A stretch of DNA of 58,017 bases from Welwitschia mirabilis (taxonomy: Eukaryota; Gnetophyta; Gnetopsida; Welwitschiales). Location: the NCBI GenBank assembly GCA_051453625.1, contig JBOZIK010000001.1, positions 113,731,113 to 113,789,129 of the forward strand, given 5' to 3'. The notes beneath the pieces were generated by a model that made no database searches, was not told where the DNA came from, and saw nothing but the letters and a program-made list of their open reading frames with translations. A program made the position numbers and the translations under genes. Numbering within the stretch: position 1 is the stretch's first letter; each line of letters starts with the position of its first letter. This document shows positions 1-12,413 of this stretch, piece after piece.

Positions 1-103
1 ATCCTCTCTCCATAATCAGCATAATTGCATCTAAACCTGTATAAATGTCCTGCAAAATTACTCCAAATACACCATCAAATTCCTACAAATTGGCATCACA
101 ACA
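1..103 (-). repeat. Edge of an Athila-like LTR (element H)
   Basis: This is the 5' end (minus sense) of an LTR related to those at 28490, 39352, 43666 and 52650. The shared text includes the run 'ctaaacctgtataaatgtcc' near 31-50 and 'cctacaaattggcatcaca' at about 82-100, matching the right edges of the other LTRs. No purine-rich tract precedes the LTR in minus sense, unlike at 29562 or 44919. So it is either the 5' LTR of an element lying left of the window or a solo LTR. The exact boundary (about 100-103) is uncertain. Confidence 0.6.
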
Positions 104-1900
104 GGCACAGGAGGAGCATCATACTCCTACACAGGCATAATTATGGGGGGGCATCAAGCTCTAGCACCATCATAAGAAGAGAAGTGGAAAGAGTCAAAGA
201 TCATTGATATTGATCCCTTTATCTTTTATAGGTATTATTAAAAAATACTTGTTCATTAGCTTTTAAAACCTCCATCACTCCCTTAACCATCATCACCACC
301 TTGCATTCCATTTCCATCTCTATCTTTCATAGAACTAATTCATGTTCTAGCTTTTGCTATAGCTCCACCACCATCCTTTGCTGATACCAACTTTGCTAGG
401 TTTTTTGAGACTTTTATTACCTCTTAGACATATTCACGTATGAGGAGGCAAGCCTCTCAAGGCCCTAGTGAAACATCATAATGACCATCTAGAAAGTGGT
501 ACACACCTTCATTCACATCTTTCTTGTCTTATATCATTTAGATATTTATCACTTAAAAGAGTGATAATGATAGAGATGATGAAAAATAAGGAATATAATA
601 TACTAGTAACTCAGTACTCGATAACTATCCCCTTTTGTATGCTATCTAAAACTAGGAATACAATAGGAAAATTAGCTTGGATATCTAGCCGGATATCTTG
701 TATAGTCTGAAGAATATGATTATGAGTTAGATGGACTGAACTTCCTATGAATGACATCACTATGAATTATCACTATTAATTATTGTCATACATTTTATAA
801 CTCATTATTATCTATTATTTTTAATCTTATTGGCACATTTGATGCTCTAATATTATTTGGTATTATTTTTATCATTGTTGATACACTGTTGTTATTTACT
901 ATTATTGGGCACACTTTACATGCTTGGTTACTAACTATTGTTATTTTTCTTATATGAAATTATTTAATGCTAATGTGTCTTTCTTACTCTACATGATTAT
1001 GTATGTGATTAATCATTATTTATTAATTTATTATTAAAATATAATTATGTACTTTTATCTCTAGAATTAAAATATCTCTAATTTAGTTGATAAAATATGA
1101 TTACATTAATAAGATTATCAAATTTTGGACATCATAAAAAAGGAGGCTATTTTGGTGAAAATCTAGTTTTAATGGTTTTACCTAGCACATATATATATTA
1201 TGCCTATTATGTAGATAGGTCATAGTGAAAAAAACTAAATCATGAAAAGTATCAATCTAAGTTAGACTTCAAAGTTTAGAGTATACAAAATGTTCAACTA
1301 AGATTTATAAATGCCAAACTACAACTAACTAAAGACATCTAAATTATTGAATACATCTATAAAAAAGACATCTACACATTTGAAGACATCTATGATAAAG
1401 ACATCTATACTAAAGAAAGATATCCACATTGAGAAAGACATCTATACTAAAGCAAGGATCTAAAATAGACGAAATATGTATACATAGTTAAAGATGATTA
1501 TACTAAACTAGAGAAGGTAATAGATATAATATATATTTTAATGAATTATCTGCATTTTAAAGAAGCAATTATGTTTTACATCTTAGATTCATGATCACTA
1601 ATCATTAGAGGAACTACAGTCTAAGCTTCATCTAAATTTTGGTAGATTGACTAAAGACATCTCCTGTGTTGAAGATGGCTGCCTAATAGGAGATGTCTAC
1701 CATCTTGAAGATGCCATATACCATCTTAAAGATGTCTATATCAAAAGTTTAATAAAAATAAAATAGCCATTGCATGTGAAACTCCCAACCATTTCCATCC
1801 ATTGCATGATGGTTACATACTTTCAAATGTCTATTTTATTAGGACAATAGCTAGAAATATATAATAAGTATAAAGGAGATATACAAAAAAAAAAAAAAGG
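104..1900. other. Unassigned AT-rich DNA
   Basis: No coding region is recognisable. The two short open frames here (25-207 and 468-710 on the plus strand) have no protein-like composition, and the first runs through LTR sequence. The only structure seen is the AGACATCT-rich stretch listed separately and an A-run followed by five G at about 1888-1906. Confidence 0.5.
1333..1770. repeat. Dispersed AGACATCT motif cluster with a hairpin
   Basis: The octamer AGACATCT, often extended to AAAGACATCTAT, recurs at irregular 15-35 bp spacing between about 1333 and 1450. It reappears at 1655 and, in inverted form (AGATGTCT), near 1691 and 1728. At 1655-1665 and 1688-1698 the 11-mers AGACATCTCCT and AGGAGATGTCT form a perfect inverted repeat around a 22-base loop. 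I know no function for it. It could be part of a decayed LTR or 3' region upstream of element K. Confidence 0.5.
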
Positions 1901-2440
1901 GGGATGACTTAATGGACATATGCACAGAAAAATGCATGAGTGATTGGCTTTATTCATGAAGCTTTTAAGCTATTTTTTATAAGGGACTATTAAGTGACTA
2001 CATCATTCAATTATTAGATCCTATAATGGTGCATCAATTTAATCTTTGAAGTTTGTAAGTATTGATTATAAGAAAGAACTCAAGCTATTCATCAAAGAAA
2101 CATCATTTTAGGTTTGTGGTATAATTGTTGTCATTTATTTATTGGAACTAAATTGTAGGACTATCAGTTTTTAAAATACTTTTGTCATAGTCCATTTCTT
2201 ATTATCAAATTTAATGATCTCTTATAATGGTTTCCATATTATAAGGCAATTCTTATATGGATATGCTTATATAGTGCTTGATAGCACCTTTATATCATCA
2301 TTTTATTGAATATCCCTAAGGGGAAGAGAGTGTTACCTTAAGAGGAGTATCTCATATTGTGTTAGTTTCTTTGATCACATTTTTGGTATTGATTTATTAG
2401 ATACCTCTAAGGTGAAGAAAGTTTTTCCTTAAGATAACTA

Positions 2441-2522
2441 TTTCATATTATATGTAAGGTTGGTGATACTTTCAAACCAAATTTCATACTATATGTAAGG
2501 TTGGTGATACTTTCAAATCATT
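2441..2522. repeat. Tandem duplication, 41-bp unit
   Basis: Two adjacent near-identical copies lie at 2441-2481 and 2482-2522; each contains 'gtaaggttggtgatactttc'. Only a few bases differ, so the duplication is younger than most of the surrounding DNA. It lies in the region that would be the 5' LTR of element K. Confidence 0.8.
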
Positions 2523-2699
2523 CTTTTTGTAGATTAATAATATCCAGAGGTATGAGAGGAAGCTACTCTCTGTATGTAAACGTACCTAGGTTGGGGAACC
2601 ATGTTCAATCTAATAAGGTGTTTATTGCATAATTTAAATTAATTTTTTGTTAAATTTATTTTTGAAAGACCTTATTCATCTCATTCCTTTAAGTTCAAT

Positions 2700-2963
2700 G
2701 ATTCTCAAGAATAAACCAAAAATTTGTATTATGTATTTTAACAAAGATCTTTATTTGCTAAAACATTAAAGTTAGTCCTTCATGTATTATTTTGATTTTA
2801 TACTTTTACCACTTCAAGTCTTGTTTATTCTTATTATCTTGTTTTTTAATTGTTTGTTATACTATTTGTGTAATTAACTATTTGTACTATCTCTAACATC
2901 CTTGTGAAAAAATAATATTAGATCCTTATCTAGTTTTATGAAAGTTCGATTGTATTACAAATA
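2700..2963 (+). repeat. 3' part of the 5' LTR of element K
   Basis: About 260 bp here align with 7545-7799. Shared strings include 'aactatttgt' against 'aactatttat' and the terminal 'gtattacaaata' against 'gtactacaaata'. A primer-binding-site-like sequence follows immediately, so this is the 3' end of a 5' LTR in plus orientation. Where the LTR starts is unclear: upstream of 2700 I could not align it convincingly with the 3' LTR, so the two copies have diverged strongly or one has been rearranged. Confidence 0.6.
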
Positions 2964-2965
2964 GA

Positions 2966-2986
2966 TTTTGGAACTATTGTTGGGGA
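2966..2986 (+). other. Primer-binding site of element K
   Basis: The sequence TTTTGGAACTATTGTTGGGG directly follows the LTR end. It resembles the decayed PBS seen in the Athila-like elements of this window at 36412, 39331 and 52630, with the same TTGG start and TTG/GGGGA end. The family usually reads TGGCGCC at its start, so the expected CG-rich bases appear to have decayed. Confidence 0.5.
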
Positions 2987-5900
2987 TGATGGCATGGTAG
3001 CTTGATAGTAAGGCATGCATAGTTTTATCTTGTATTTTTAACATCTTACACTTTAGTATTTTCATTTTCTACATTTTTCAGTTCTTAATAATATCCCCTT
3101 CTAGTATTACACAAATTAGTCCTACTTTCTTTTCTACAATCTTTTACTTTATGTACTCTTCCATCATTGATACTAGTTCATTTCTAGTGATATCTAAACT
3201 AGTATAGCTATTTCAATATTTTTCAAGTTTTTTAATCCTAATTTAAGAAATATATTATCATATTAATCTTTGTTATTATAGGATTAACTAGTTTTATAGG
3301 TTTTGCTATGAGGTTTCTCTTAAATGAAGGACAAAGCAATTAGGATTAAAGAATTAAAGAAATTGATAAATAGTAAAATAGATAAGAGCTTTCTTTCCCT
3401 TTATATTTCTTTTTTCCATTTTTAATATAGTAGCTTATTTTTAGTACTACATCTATTAGAATATATTTTTTAATTTTTATTTGATTTTCTACAAGTTGTT
3501 TTTCCTAGGATTTCCATAATTTTTTATTTCATATAAAGCTTTTCTAGTTTAATTTTTATTTCTCATCTTATACTACTATTAGTTTCAATCTATTTGTGTA
3601 TCTAATTTTATAGCTAACCTCTTTTTTAGAGCCATTTATCTGAAAACAACTTATGCTACCATGAATATAACTAGTGCTACTTACTTTTTCATCACTTTTA
3701 TTGTCAAAATTTATTAAAATATTCATCTCATCCCTCTTGATCCTTTTTCTATCTGGTTCCCTCTAAAAATTCACATAATTATGTGTTGGAGATATGATCC
3801 TTTTGGTAGATTATATTGAATGTTATAGGAACCCCAAATAAGGCCTAATGTTAAAGATACATGAATTTATTAGAATTGTGTAAATTCATATATATTTCTT
3901 AATTATGTTTAATCTAAGAAAACTATAGGATATTATCTTTGATTTAAGAAAACTATAAGGGATCACCTTCAACATAAATACTTAAACATCCTTTTATGTT
4001 TTCTTCAACATCTTAGTATGCATAGATTAAATTCTAATCAAGATACTTATGAACTTATACCTTTCACCATCACTTATAATCCTTATTCTTCACCATCTTA
4101 TCAATTACTTTTACCTTCTAATCCATATTCTTAATCATTTAATTAATACTTGTAATCTCTAGACACTCAATAATCCTCTTGAAATTTCTTGAAAGACATC
4201 TTTAAAAGATTCATTTATTCTTAAACTAAAATTAATCATGAAAACTCTTCCATCATATAAAGACTTGAGTAAAGTATTAAATATTTAAATTAAATCAATG
4301 CTTAACTCTTTAGGTTACTTAATCAATATGAAGAAAAAGAATTTCCTATATTTATTAGAACTAATCCTAGAAATCTTGAATGGATTGGTGATAGTCAAAT
4401 TGATGTACCCAAATCACACTCTTTAAAGATGAGAAAGAAACTATTAAGGATATAAAAAATGAAAAATTATTAAAGGATAAGTAATTAATTAATGAAAGTC
4501 AATCCTTTAAGGAGAGCCATACAGTACAGTATCAGTCATTAAGTGATTGTTATAAAGAAGATAACATTAAACTCATGCTACATCCATTCTATGTGGAAAC
4601 CATTTTTTTCCTTAATAACTTCATAAGATAAACATTTCATCTTAATTCTTATCTTGTAAGAAATACCTAAGCTTTAATGAGGAAGATAAACCTTTCTTAA
4701 CATTGGAACCATCTTCTAATGATTTTCTCAATGAACACCCTCCTTTGTTAATTATTTTCAATCCATTTTTATCTTCTTAAAATAATGTCTTATAAGAGTT
4801 GTTAAAGAAGCATAGACAAGTAAAATAATGGAACATTTTAGACCTTGCATGCATAAATTTTACTAATTGGGTAAATGTTCTTTCTAATTTTATGGACTCA
4901 TGTATAAAACTTTACATGGAATATCTTCCTATTTAGAATGCTTCATTTGTGCTCCACCTTAGAAAATCCTTTAGTTCAAAGATTCTACATTCCTTACATA
5001 ACTTTAAACCAGATTTTCTTTTAGATTAAATTAAAGATAAGTAAGTCCTTACATAATAAAATCCATGTCTTTTGATAATATCTCTTTCATGGGATCACTT
5101 AAGTGCTACCATTTGTATACTCATCTCCTTAAACCATTTCACTTAGAAAATACAAAATTACATTCATTCCATAAACTAATCCATCATTATTTTAAACCTT
5201 AGTATCCATCCCTTTTACATTCACTTTATTCCATAAGGGTAACTAATCATCCTACCATTCCATACACTTATGAATATATGAGACTTAATGATTTAAGTTA
5301 ATAACCTTAAAAAGTTAATTCAAAATAAGTAATTTTTGTGTCATTACATGTTTTAGTCAAGATTAAGTATACTTGTATTTTTCAAGAGAATGTTGTACTT
5401 GTTTTTAGTTATGTTATTAAAGTTAGCTTTTACTTGAGGTCTTCAATGTTAGAAAGGTAAAGGAACAAAAAGGCAAATCTACTTTCATGTTATATCTTTT
5501 TCTTTCAAGCATTATGAGGATAAGGTTATTTTTGAATTAGACTAATAAACTAATGACCCCTATATGTATGGAAAGGAAAAATGTATATGAGATGTAGAAA
5601 TGGAGGGTAAAAACCTCTTCTTCAAAAACACATTTAACTTTATCAATTTACCAGGTTTAGTTAATTACATTGAGGTTATGGATGCTCACTAGTAATGTAG
5701 CCTTAGCAATCTATTTTATAGCATACTTAAATACACTAGGACTATTAATGCTCACCAGTAATGTAGCACTAAATCCTTCAAGAAAAATATGCTTAACTCT
5801 ATTAGATAAAGTTCTATTAAATTAGATACTCAGTAAGATCAAAATTCTTAAAATGAAGGTATGGATAAGTATGAAAAGATAAAAATTAGAAAGAAAAAGA

Positions 5901-6490
5901 TGAGAATTAGATGTCTTATTATAATACACTTTATTTAGTAATTGTACTTGAGATTTTACTGCTAACTCCTAGATTTTTTTAGGTGCTTGGTTAGTTTACA
6001 CTTTACTTAGATGGCATTGTGATCCATTAAAAAAGTTAAAAATTATAGAAAGTTCAATAAATAAGAAATTATATTAGGAATTATTTATCTATTTCATCCA
6101 TAGGTTGTTTAATTAATTTTCTCATTTTTACTATCATGTATTATATCCTAGTTTACATTTCTTTATACTTCTTGTTTTTTTGGTTTCAATAACATCACAT
6201 ATATGAAGCTTCTTTCCTCTAAAGATGTATTATCTTATTTTCAAACTCTACTTTAATTTTTTTAACCTATTATTTAAACCTTTAAGAACAAAGTTTAATT
6301 TCTTTTGGAGGGTATGAAATTTACATTTTTCAATAAATTATTTTAATTTTAATGTCTTTTTTTTTAAAAATTGGTCAAAAGTTTTCAAAGATTCTCATCA
6401 TCTTTACATACTTAAAAGTTTTTCCTTTGATATTTTCCCATGTTAGTTATTCTCTATCACATATTTTTGCTAAAGAAATAGCAAATGTTT
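2987..6490 (+). mobile_element. Interior of element K, no recognisable pol
   Basis: This lies between the PBS at 2966 and the PPT at 6491. All frames are broken by stops, and I recognise no gag, protease, RT or integrase motif on either strand. A short near-repeat (TGCTCAC, C or T, AGTAATGTAGC) occurs at about 5685 and 5751. Either the coding region has decayed beyond visual recognition, or this is a large non-autonomous (LARD-like) element. Profile searches of six-frame translations would decide. Confidence 0.35.
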
Positions 6491-6500
6491 AGTTGGGGGA
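6491..6500 (+). other. Polypurine tract of element K
   Basis: AGTTGGGGGA is followed by TGTGCTAACA, the arrangement expected for a plus-strand PPT immediately before a 3' LTR beginning with TG. The position is consistent with the LTR end at 7799. Confidence 0.5.
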
Positions 6501-7799
6501 TGTGCTAACATGTAAAAAATGACATTTATATTAAGTGTTTTAGATTGGTTTACCATAAATGAAGACATTAATTTAATTATTATGGTTATAAAATATATCT
6601 TCTGTTATTTTTAAAAACAAAGTTAATATTATGCCTTTTTTCCATAATAATTATAGAATTTTAGCCATGTTTTGGAACATATGGTGGAAGATGGATACAA
6701 ATATACATAAAACAATAGTAATAATTGAGACATGAGGTAGTGACATGTGGAAATATCATTGGAAGACATGTGGTAATGGAATGTAAAGGTGGAACTAGAT
6801 ACATGTGGACATAACACTAGTTAGTAGAGGAATCCAACTCTAAAAGCCTTGTGTTGGGCTCATCACAACAACCTTTACCAAACATTATAGGATGAAGATT
6901 CCACTTAAAACTATAGGAAGAAGATTTTGCACAATGCTATAAGATAGAATCTTATCCACTCTACCTAATACTTCAAGATAAATAGTTATAACCACCCATT
7001 TACCACTATAATATAAAGGATCCCAATCACATAAATCCTATAGTCATCTTTAAAAAGAAACAAGCACCCCTCATTATAATATCCTATCTGGTTAGTAAGA
7101 AAATTAGTGTAGCATTCTTCACAATGTCATTCTAAGCTTACACCATGGGAATGGATTATATTTAGGACATACTTGATGTTTCTTTAAGCATTAGATTTCC
7201 TTATTTAATGTATGAAATTTTCTATTTGAATAATAGAGTTAGTAGCTTTTATTTCTTAAGTATTAGTTTTAAATTAATTCATATTAGTAATGCTTAATTT
7301 AAAGCTACATATTTATGCTAGCTTATTTACATTTCTAAGTAAGTCTCTTTTCATTCATATTCAAGTTTCAAAACCTATAAGCATTTAATAATGATTGGAA
7401 GTCATATTCCACTTATCATACTCATGAGTAGGTTATGAAAGATAAAAGTTATAAAGATATTTAATCAATACTCATATGAGGAATGAGATTATGTCATCAT
7501 AATCGAAGCCATAATACACTTAACATGTTTAAGATTTAACCAACAGTTTGCATTATATTTTTGAATAAATATCTTTATTTGTTAAAATGTTAAAGTTACA
7601 CCTTTGAGTTTTAGTATATTTTTTCACTTTATTTACTTGAAGTTTTATGTCTCCTCATTCTCTTATTTTGTAGTTTTATTTAAATATATTTGTTAAACTA
7701 TCTGTGCATTTAACTATTTATGCTATCTTCAACATCTTTGTGAAAGAATGATACTAGGTTCTTGCTTAGTCTTATTAAAGTTAGGTTGTACTACAAATA
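6501..7799 (+). repeat. 3' LTR of element K
   Basis: The region begins with TG after the PPT and ends with the segment shared with 2700-2963. The length of about 1.3 kb is inferred from the PPT. Only the last 255 bp or so are supported by similarity to the other LTR. A short minus-strand open frame at 6629-6817 has no recognisable domain. Confidence 0.45.
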
Positions 7800-8440
7800 A
7801 GAAACATGAATAAATAAGTAAATAAAAATACATCATAATATGACCGATATATTTCTTTAAAACTAATGAATCTTATATTATCTTATGCTAATTATATGTC
7901 CAATGTTATATCACAGACCCTTTCAAACTTTCTGATTATGCAATCATATAATCTTAAAGGAGAATCTCTATTATGAACTTATTTTTTTAAAAAAATTATG
8001 TATATTAAACTAGGAAATTTACATTAGGGGTGAAAATGCCTAGGATAAATAGGATAACCAAATTATTCATAAAAGGGAAGTAGTCTACTAGCTCATAAAG
8101 AGGGACTTGAGCAATAGGCTAACATGGGGTCGAAACCATCCCTTGACGACACAGTCCTAGAAATATGCCTATCTAGTATTGCAAAACACATGTAGAAAAC
8201 ATACAAAATGAGCATAGAACTACTAACAGATTGGGGCAGAAACATCCTTTGAGACCAAAAGTTATAGAAAAATTAGTTTTATAGGGGAATAGACATGAAG
8301 GAAGAGGATTATAGTCCTCTACAAAATGGAAACATGTTACCATGATTATGTTTGAGGAGAAATCTACCCAGATAATTAGAGAGGATTTTAAATGCTTGAT
8401 TCATCTCCATAAGTTCCTCAACACCTACTAGATTTTTATC
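7800..8440. other. Unassigned DNA
   Basis: No coding sequence, repeat or regulatory element is recognisable. The base composition rises in GC towards the patch that follows. Confidence 0.4.
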
Positions 8441-10250
8441 TAAATGAAGACGAAGAGATTTCTTCCTATAGTTTGATTTTATGGCTTAGGGTAGAACTCT
8501 GTATGAGAGCCCCAATGTGATAAATGGATACTTCTTCAACCCTTGAATGATTACTAGCAATACGTTCCATCTAGTTGCATTCATCTCGATGTCTTCCTGA
8601 GGTTGAGATCATATTTTCACTGAAGAAGAATTAGAAGTGGAGCTCTGTGGAGAGCTAGGATCTGAGGTTAGAGTAAGAGAGGGTTAAGCATGCCTACCTT
8701 GCTCCTGACTATTGGGTGATGGTTGAGCTTAAGCCAGCTTCTAGGCTATGCTAGAATGGTATCCCTCAGATGTCTTCTGTTGGGCTGAGGATGAAAATGG
8801 ATTCCTTGAATGAACTAGAGATGAAGGTGTCTCCCTCTTGCTAGGGCTGTATTACATAACGATTTTCTATGGAATAGGGTTTTTATAGAAGAGATTTTTC
8901 TTATAAAGATTCTCTTAGGGGGAGTCTGGTAAGGATGATAATAGGGTGAGGGGGAGGAGTTTTTCTTAACCTAGCTTCTTATGCTGCTCTCTAAAGAGTC
9001 AGGATTAATCCTGAGTACCTTGAGGAATCCTTCCATTGAAGAACTTGAATGAAAAAGAATGGCAGATTCACCTGATATTCCAAGTCAAGAGATTTAAGAA
9101 AAGTACAATGTATACCTAAAAGCTTAGAGCAATTTTCTGATTGGATNNNNNNNNNNNNNNNNNNNNNNNNNNNNNNNNNNNNNNNNNNNNNNNNNNNNNN
9201 NNNNNNNNNNNNNNNNNNNNNNNNNNNNNNNNNNNNNNNNNNNNNNNNNNNNNNNNNNNNNNNNNNNNNNNNNNNNNNNNNNNNNNNNNNNNNNNNNNNN
9301 NNNNNNNNNNNNNNNNNNNNNNNNNNNNNNNNNNNNNNNNNNNNNNNNNNNNNNNNNNNNNNNNNNNNNNNNNNNNNNNNNNNNNNNNNNNNNNNNNNNN
9401 NNNNNNNNNNNNNNNNNNNNNNNNNNNNNNNNNNNNNNNNNNNNNNNNNNNNNNNNNNNNNNNNNNNNNNNNNNNNNNNNNNNNNNNNNNNNNNNNNNNN
9501 NNNNNNNNNNNNNNNNNNNNNNNNNNNNNNNNNNNNNNNNNNNNNNNNNNNNNNNNNNNNNNNNNNNNNNNNNNNNNNNNNNNNNNNNNNNNNNNNNNNN
9601 NNNNNNNNNNNNNNNNNNNNNNNNNNNNNNNNNNNNNNNNNNNNNNNNNNNNNNNNNNNNNNNNNNNNNNNNNNNNNNNNNNNNNNNNNNNNNNNNNNNN
9701 NNNNNNNNNNNNNNNNNNNNNNNNNNNNNNNNNNNNNNNNNNNNNNNNNNNNNNNNNNNNNNNNNNNNNNNNNNNNNNNNNNNNNNNNNNNNNNNNNNNN
9801 TTTAAGAAAAGTACAATGTATACCTAAAAGCTTAGAGCAATTTTCTGATTGGATGAAGTAACAGTCCATGACTTTTACATCTAGTCCCTAAGGGGGCAAT
9901 AGCACTTTCCTAATAAAGTGCCCACTAGGCAGTTTGGGAACCTCACTGAGGAAGAAGTAGAGGGCTTCTGCTTCCAAATAAAATTTTCTCACCTTCTGTA
10001 GGAATCACCAGCAACCTGGAGAAGTCTTTAGATATTTCTCTTAGAGTTCTTCAGAAAGTGGTATATCTTTCTCTCCATCACCTGTAAAAGGGGGAGATAT
10101 CAGCCATCTTGTCTTCTATTAGCTTATGTAAAAAGGGTTTCCATCTCATCACCTATATTTTCTCCCATAGAGTAGGGAATTCTTTGAAGAGGATTCAATC
10201 AAAAGGCTCAATAGTTAGAATGGTTCCCATTACAATTTTGATTTAGAAAT
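8440..10250 (-). pseudogene. Unrecognised GC-richer decayed reading frame
   Basis: Compared with its surroundings this stretch is richer in G and C. It can be read on the minus strand with relatively few stops: one part (roughly 8860 to 8570) is rich in Ser, Pro and Gln, and another (roughly 10150 to 9900) contains 'SRLLVIPTEGEK'. I do not recognise a family. It lies downstream of the LINE RT on the same strand, but nothing looks like the LINE C-terminal zinc region or an RNase H. It may be the gag-like first ORF of another plant retroelement, or a decayed host gene. An N run interrupts it. Confidence 0.25.
9147..9800. other. Assembly gap (N run) with overlapping flanks
   Basis: 654 N. The 54 bases ending at 9146 (from 9093) are identical to the 54 bases starting at 9801 (to 9854), so the contig ends overlap and the true gap is probably zero. 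The long open frames that span this run (8991-9869 minus and 9141-9827 plus) are made of N and are not genes. Confidence 0.9.
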
Positions 10251-10499
10251 GAAGGTGTATAATCCTCCTTACTATATATATAAGAAAGGGTAGGGGGTGT
10301 TATTGAAAATTAGATTGTTTCTAATTTGCTAAATCTACCAAAAAGTTAGGTAGATCCCATCCAATAAATGGATGTCAAGGACTTTATAGGTTTGATAGTA
10401 CTGTATCATTATGAAGATTAATTTTTTTCTTCAAACGCTTTAAAGAAAAAAGATGCTATGCTATTTTTAGATTAGACTAATAGATAGGATAGTTAGGAT

Positions 10500-12300
10500 C
10501 TACTTGAAATCCCCTTTTGAGAAATTAGTCTCTTATTAAAATTATCTAATAGTATTTTAGCCAATAAAAAAAACCTTAATTTTTTCTATAATTTATCCTC
10601 TCCAATACTTCTTATAATCATCTTGTTTTTCCTACTTCTTTATATGGATATGCTTGGTTGAATTAGTCTGATAAATGTTTAAGTCTATAAGTTGTTAATG
10701 AGCTTTGCTGAGATGCTTCTTGAGATAGGACTCCCCATGGTTAATTGTCTAATTTTTGTATTTATAATTAATTAAATCACACTAGGGTTAACCTCCTTCT
10801 TGTAGTCTCTTTAGGATTCTATGTGCTTTAGTGAGAATACAGTATTTGGGTTTTTGAATCCTTAATCTCCTAAATCCTTTAGGTGGGAAATAATCTTTCA
10901 TTTATAAAGATGAATTTAGTTGTGATCTTTTTCTCCTAGTCAAATAAAGTCCTTTAAGATCTTATTGATTTTTTGTATGATATTTCTTAGGGGGGTGATA
11001 ATAAAAGATATATACCAAAAGGATGAGATTAAGTGAGAGTTTATAATAATGATTTTAGCCTTTGAGGAGAGAAAGTTATTTTTCTAGGATCTGCACTACC
11101 TTTGGATGGATTTCAATATGTAATTCTAGGTATTTGTATTACACAAATTTTAAAGAGGAATACCCAAGCAAATATCCTATAAATCTCTTAACTCTGTACT
11201 CAAGATTTAGGAAATTTCATCCCCTTTGATACCTTTTTTATCCAAAGTATGTATTCTTGATTTGTTTGAATTAGTGAGAAGCCTTATTACCTCTGCAAAG
11301 GTGTTCATGTCATTTTTAACTACTTTTGCCTCCTAACATAAAGCCCTAGTTATGATGATGGTGTCATCTATATAGTAATTGTTGAGAAAGGTTTGGACTC
11401 CAATTTTGATTCTTGTAATTCCATTTCTTTAGAAAAAAACCTATAATGCATTCATCACAAATAGAAAAAGGTATGGGAATAAGGGATCCCCTTGTCTTAA
11501 ACTTCTTTTTACTAAGAATAAATTTGATTTATGATTGTTAACTCTACACTAAATTCAGCGAAAGCCTGTATGTCTAAAAAGATATTAATAATATCTTGAG
11601 AAAAGATTATTTTGCTAAGAATACATCCTAAAGCTTGTCAACTAACAGAATCATAAGCTTTAGCAATATCTAGTTTAGTGATAAGAAGAAGAAAGTTGTA
11701 TTTTTTTAACAGAGTGAATAATCTCATGAATCAGAAGGATTTGGTCTTAGATATATCTAAATTGGATGAAGCTAGCTAGGTTCTATGAAATCACATTGGT
11801 AAGCAAAGGGTTGATTTGACTAACCATGATTTTTGCAAAAATTCTGTAAATAATGTTACAAATACGTAGAGGCCTCAAATCCTTTAGTTTGCTAGAATCC
11901 TTTTTTCTAGTATGAGTACCACTCTAGTTCGACTCAACTCCCTAGGAATCTATCTATTATGGAAGACTTCTTGCATTACATCATAAAGGTTATCTCTTAG
12001 GATGAAGAGGGGGATTTGAAAAGTTTGATTGGCCAACCATCAGGGCCAGGAGCTCAGTTATTCTTTATAGATCTAATAGCAGATAAAATCTCTTCTCTAT
12101 TTAGGCATTTATTTAGTATATAATTATCTTCATTTAAGACTTTCTTATTTTCTGGAATTAAGTTGGGGGAGATATTATTTAATTTTTAGGTTCTTTTAAG
12201 ATGGACCTGCAATTCTTTAGCTATATCCTCTTCATTTTCTGTGATTTGACCTCCTATAGAAAGTCTTTTAATTCTGTTATCAGATATGTATTGGTTGTCC
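10500..12300 (-). pseudogene. LINE reverse transcriptase
   Basis: The region encodes the RT that would copy LINE RNA at a nicked chromosomal target. Minus-strand translation shows ordered plant L1 landmarks. 'LKDLRPLRICNIIYRIFAKI' at about 11890-11830 matches the family's DFRPISLCN block. 'KLDIAKAYDSV' lies at about 11690-11645. The catalytic YIDDTIIIT lies at 11374-11348 and keeps both aspartates. The thumb-like region follows with 'WKNNFLSSAGKI'-type text in broken frames near 11100 and 'FIWLGEKDHN' near 10930. Stops and frameshifts are frequent, so it is not functional. The family assignment is firm; the limits are not. Confidence 0.85.
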
Positions 12301-12413
12301 TACTAGAAGAAGAATCTAGTATGCTTATCATCCTATCTTAACCACTTGATCCTTGAGCATTCTATCCAATTATGTTCTTCTTCAGCATTTATTTCTTAGA
12401 GATCTATTAGGTA

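Noticed and set aside
1888-1906. A-run followed by GGGGGATG, resembling a polypurine tract
   Set aside because: It could be the PPT of an element whose LTR is 1905-2963, but I found no further similarity of that stretch to the 6501-7799 LTR, so it was not called.
8991-9869. 292-codon minus-strand and 228-codon plus-strand open frames
   Set aside because: Both are composed mostly of N from the assembly gap.
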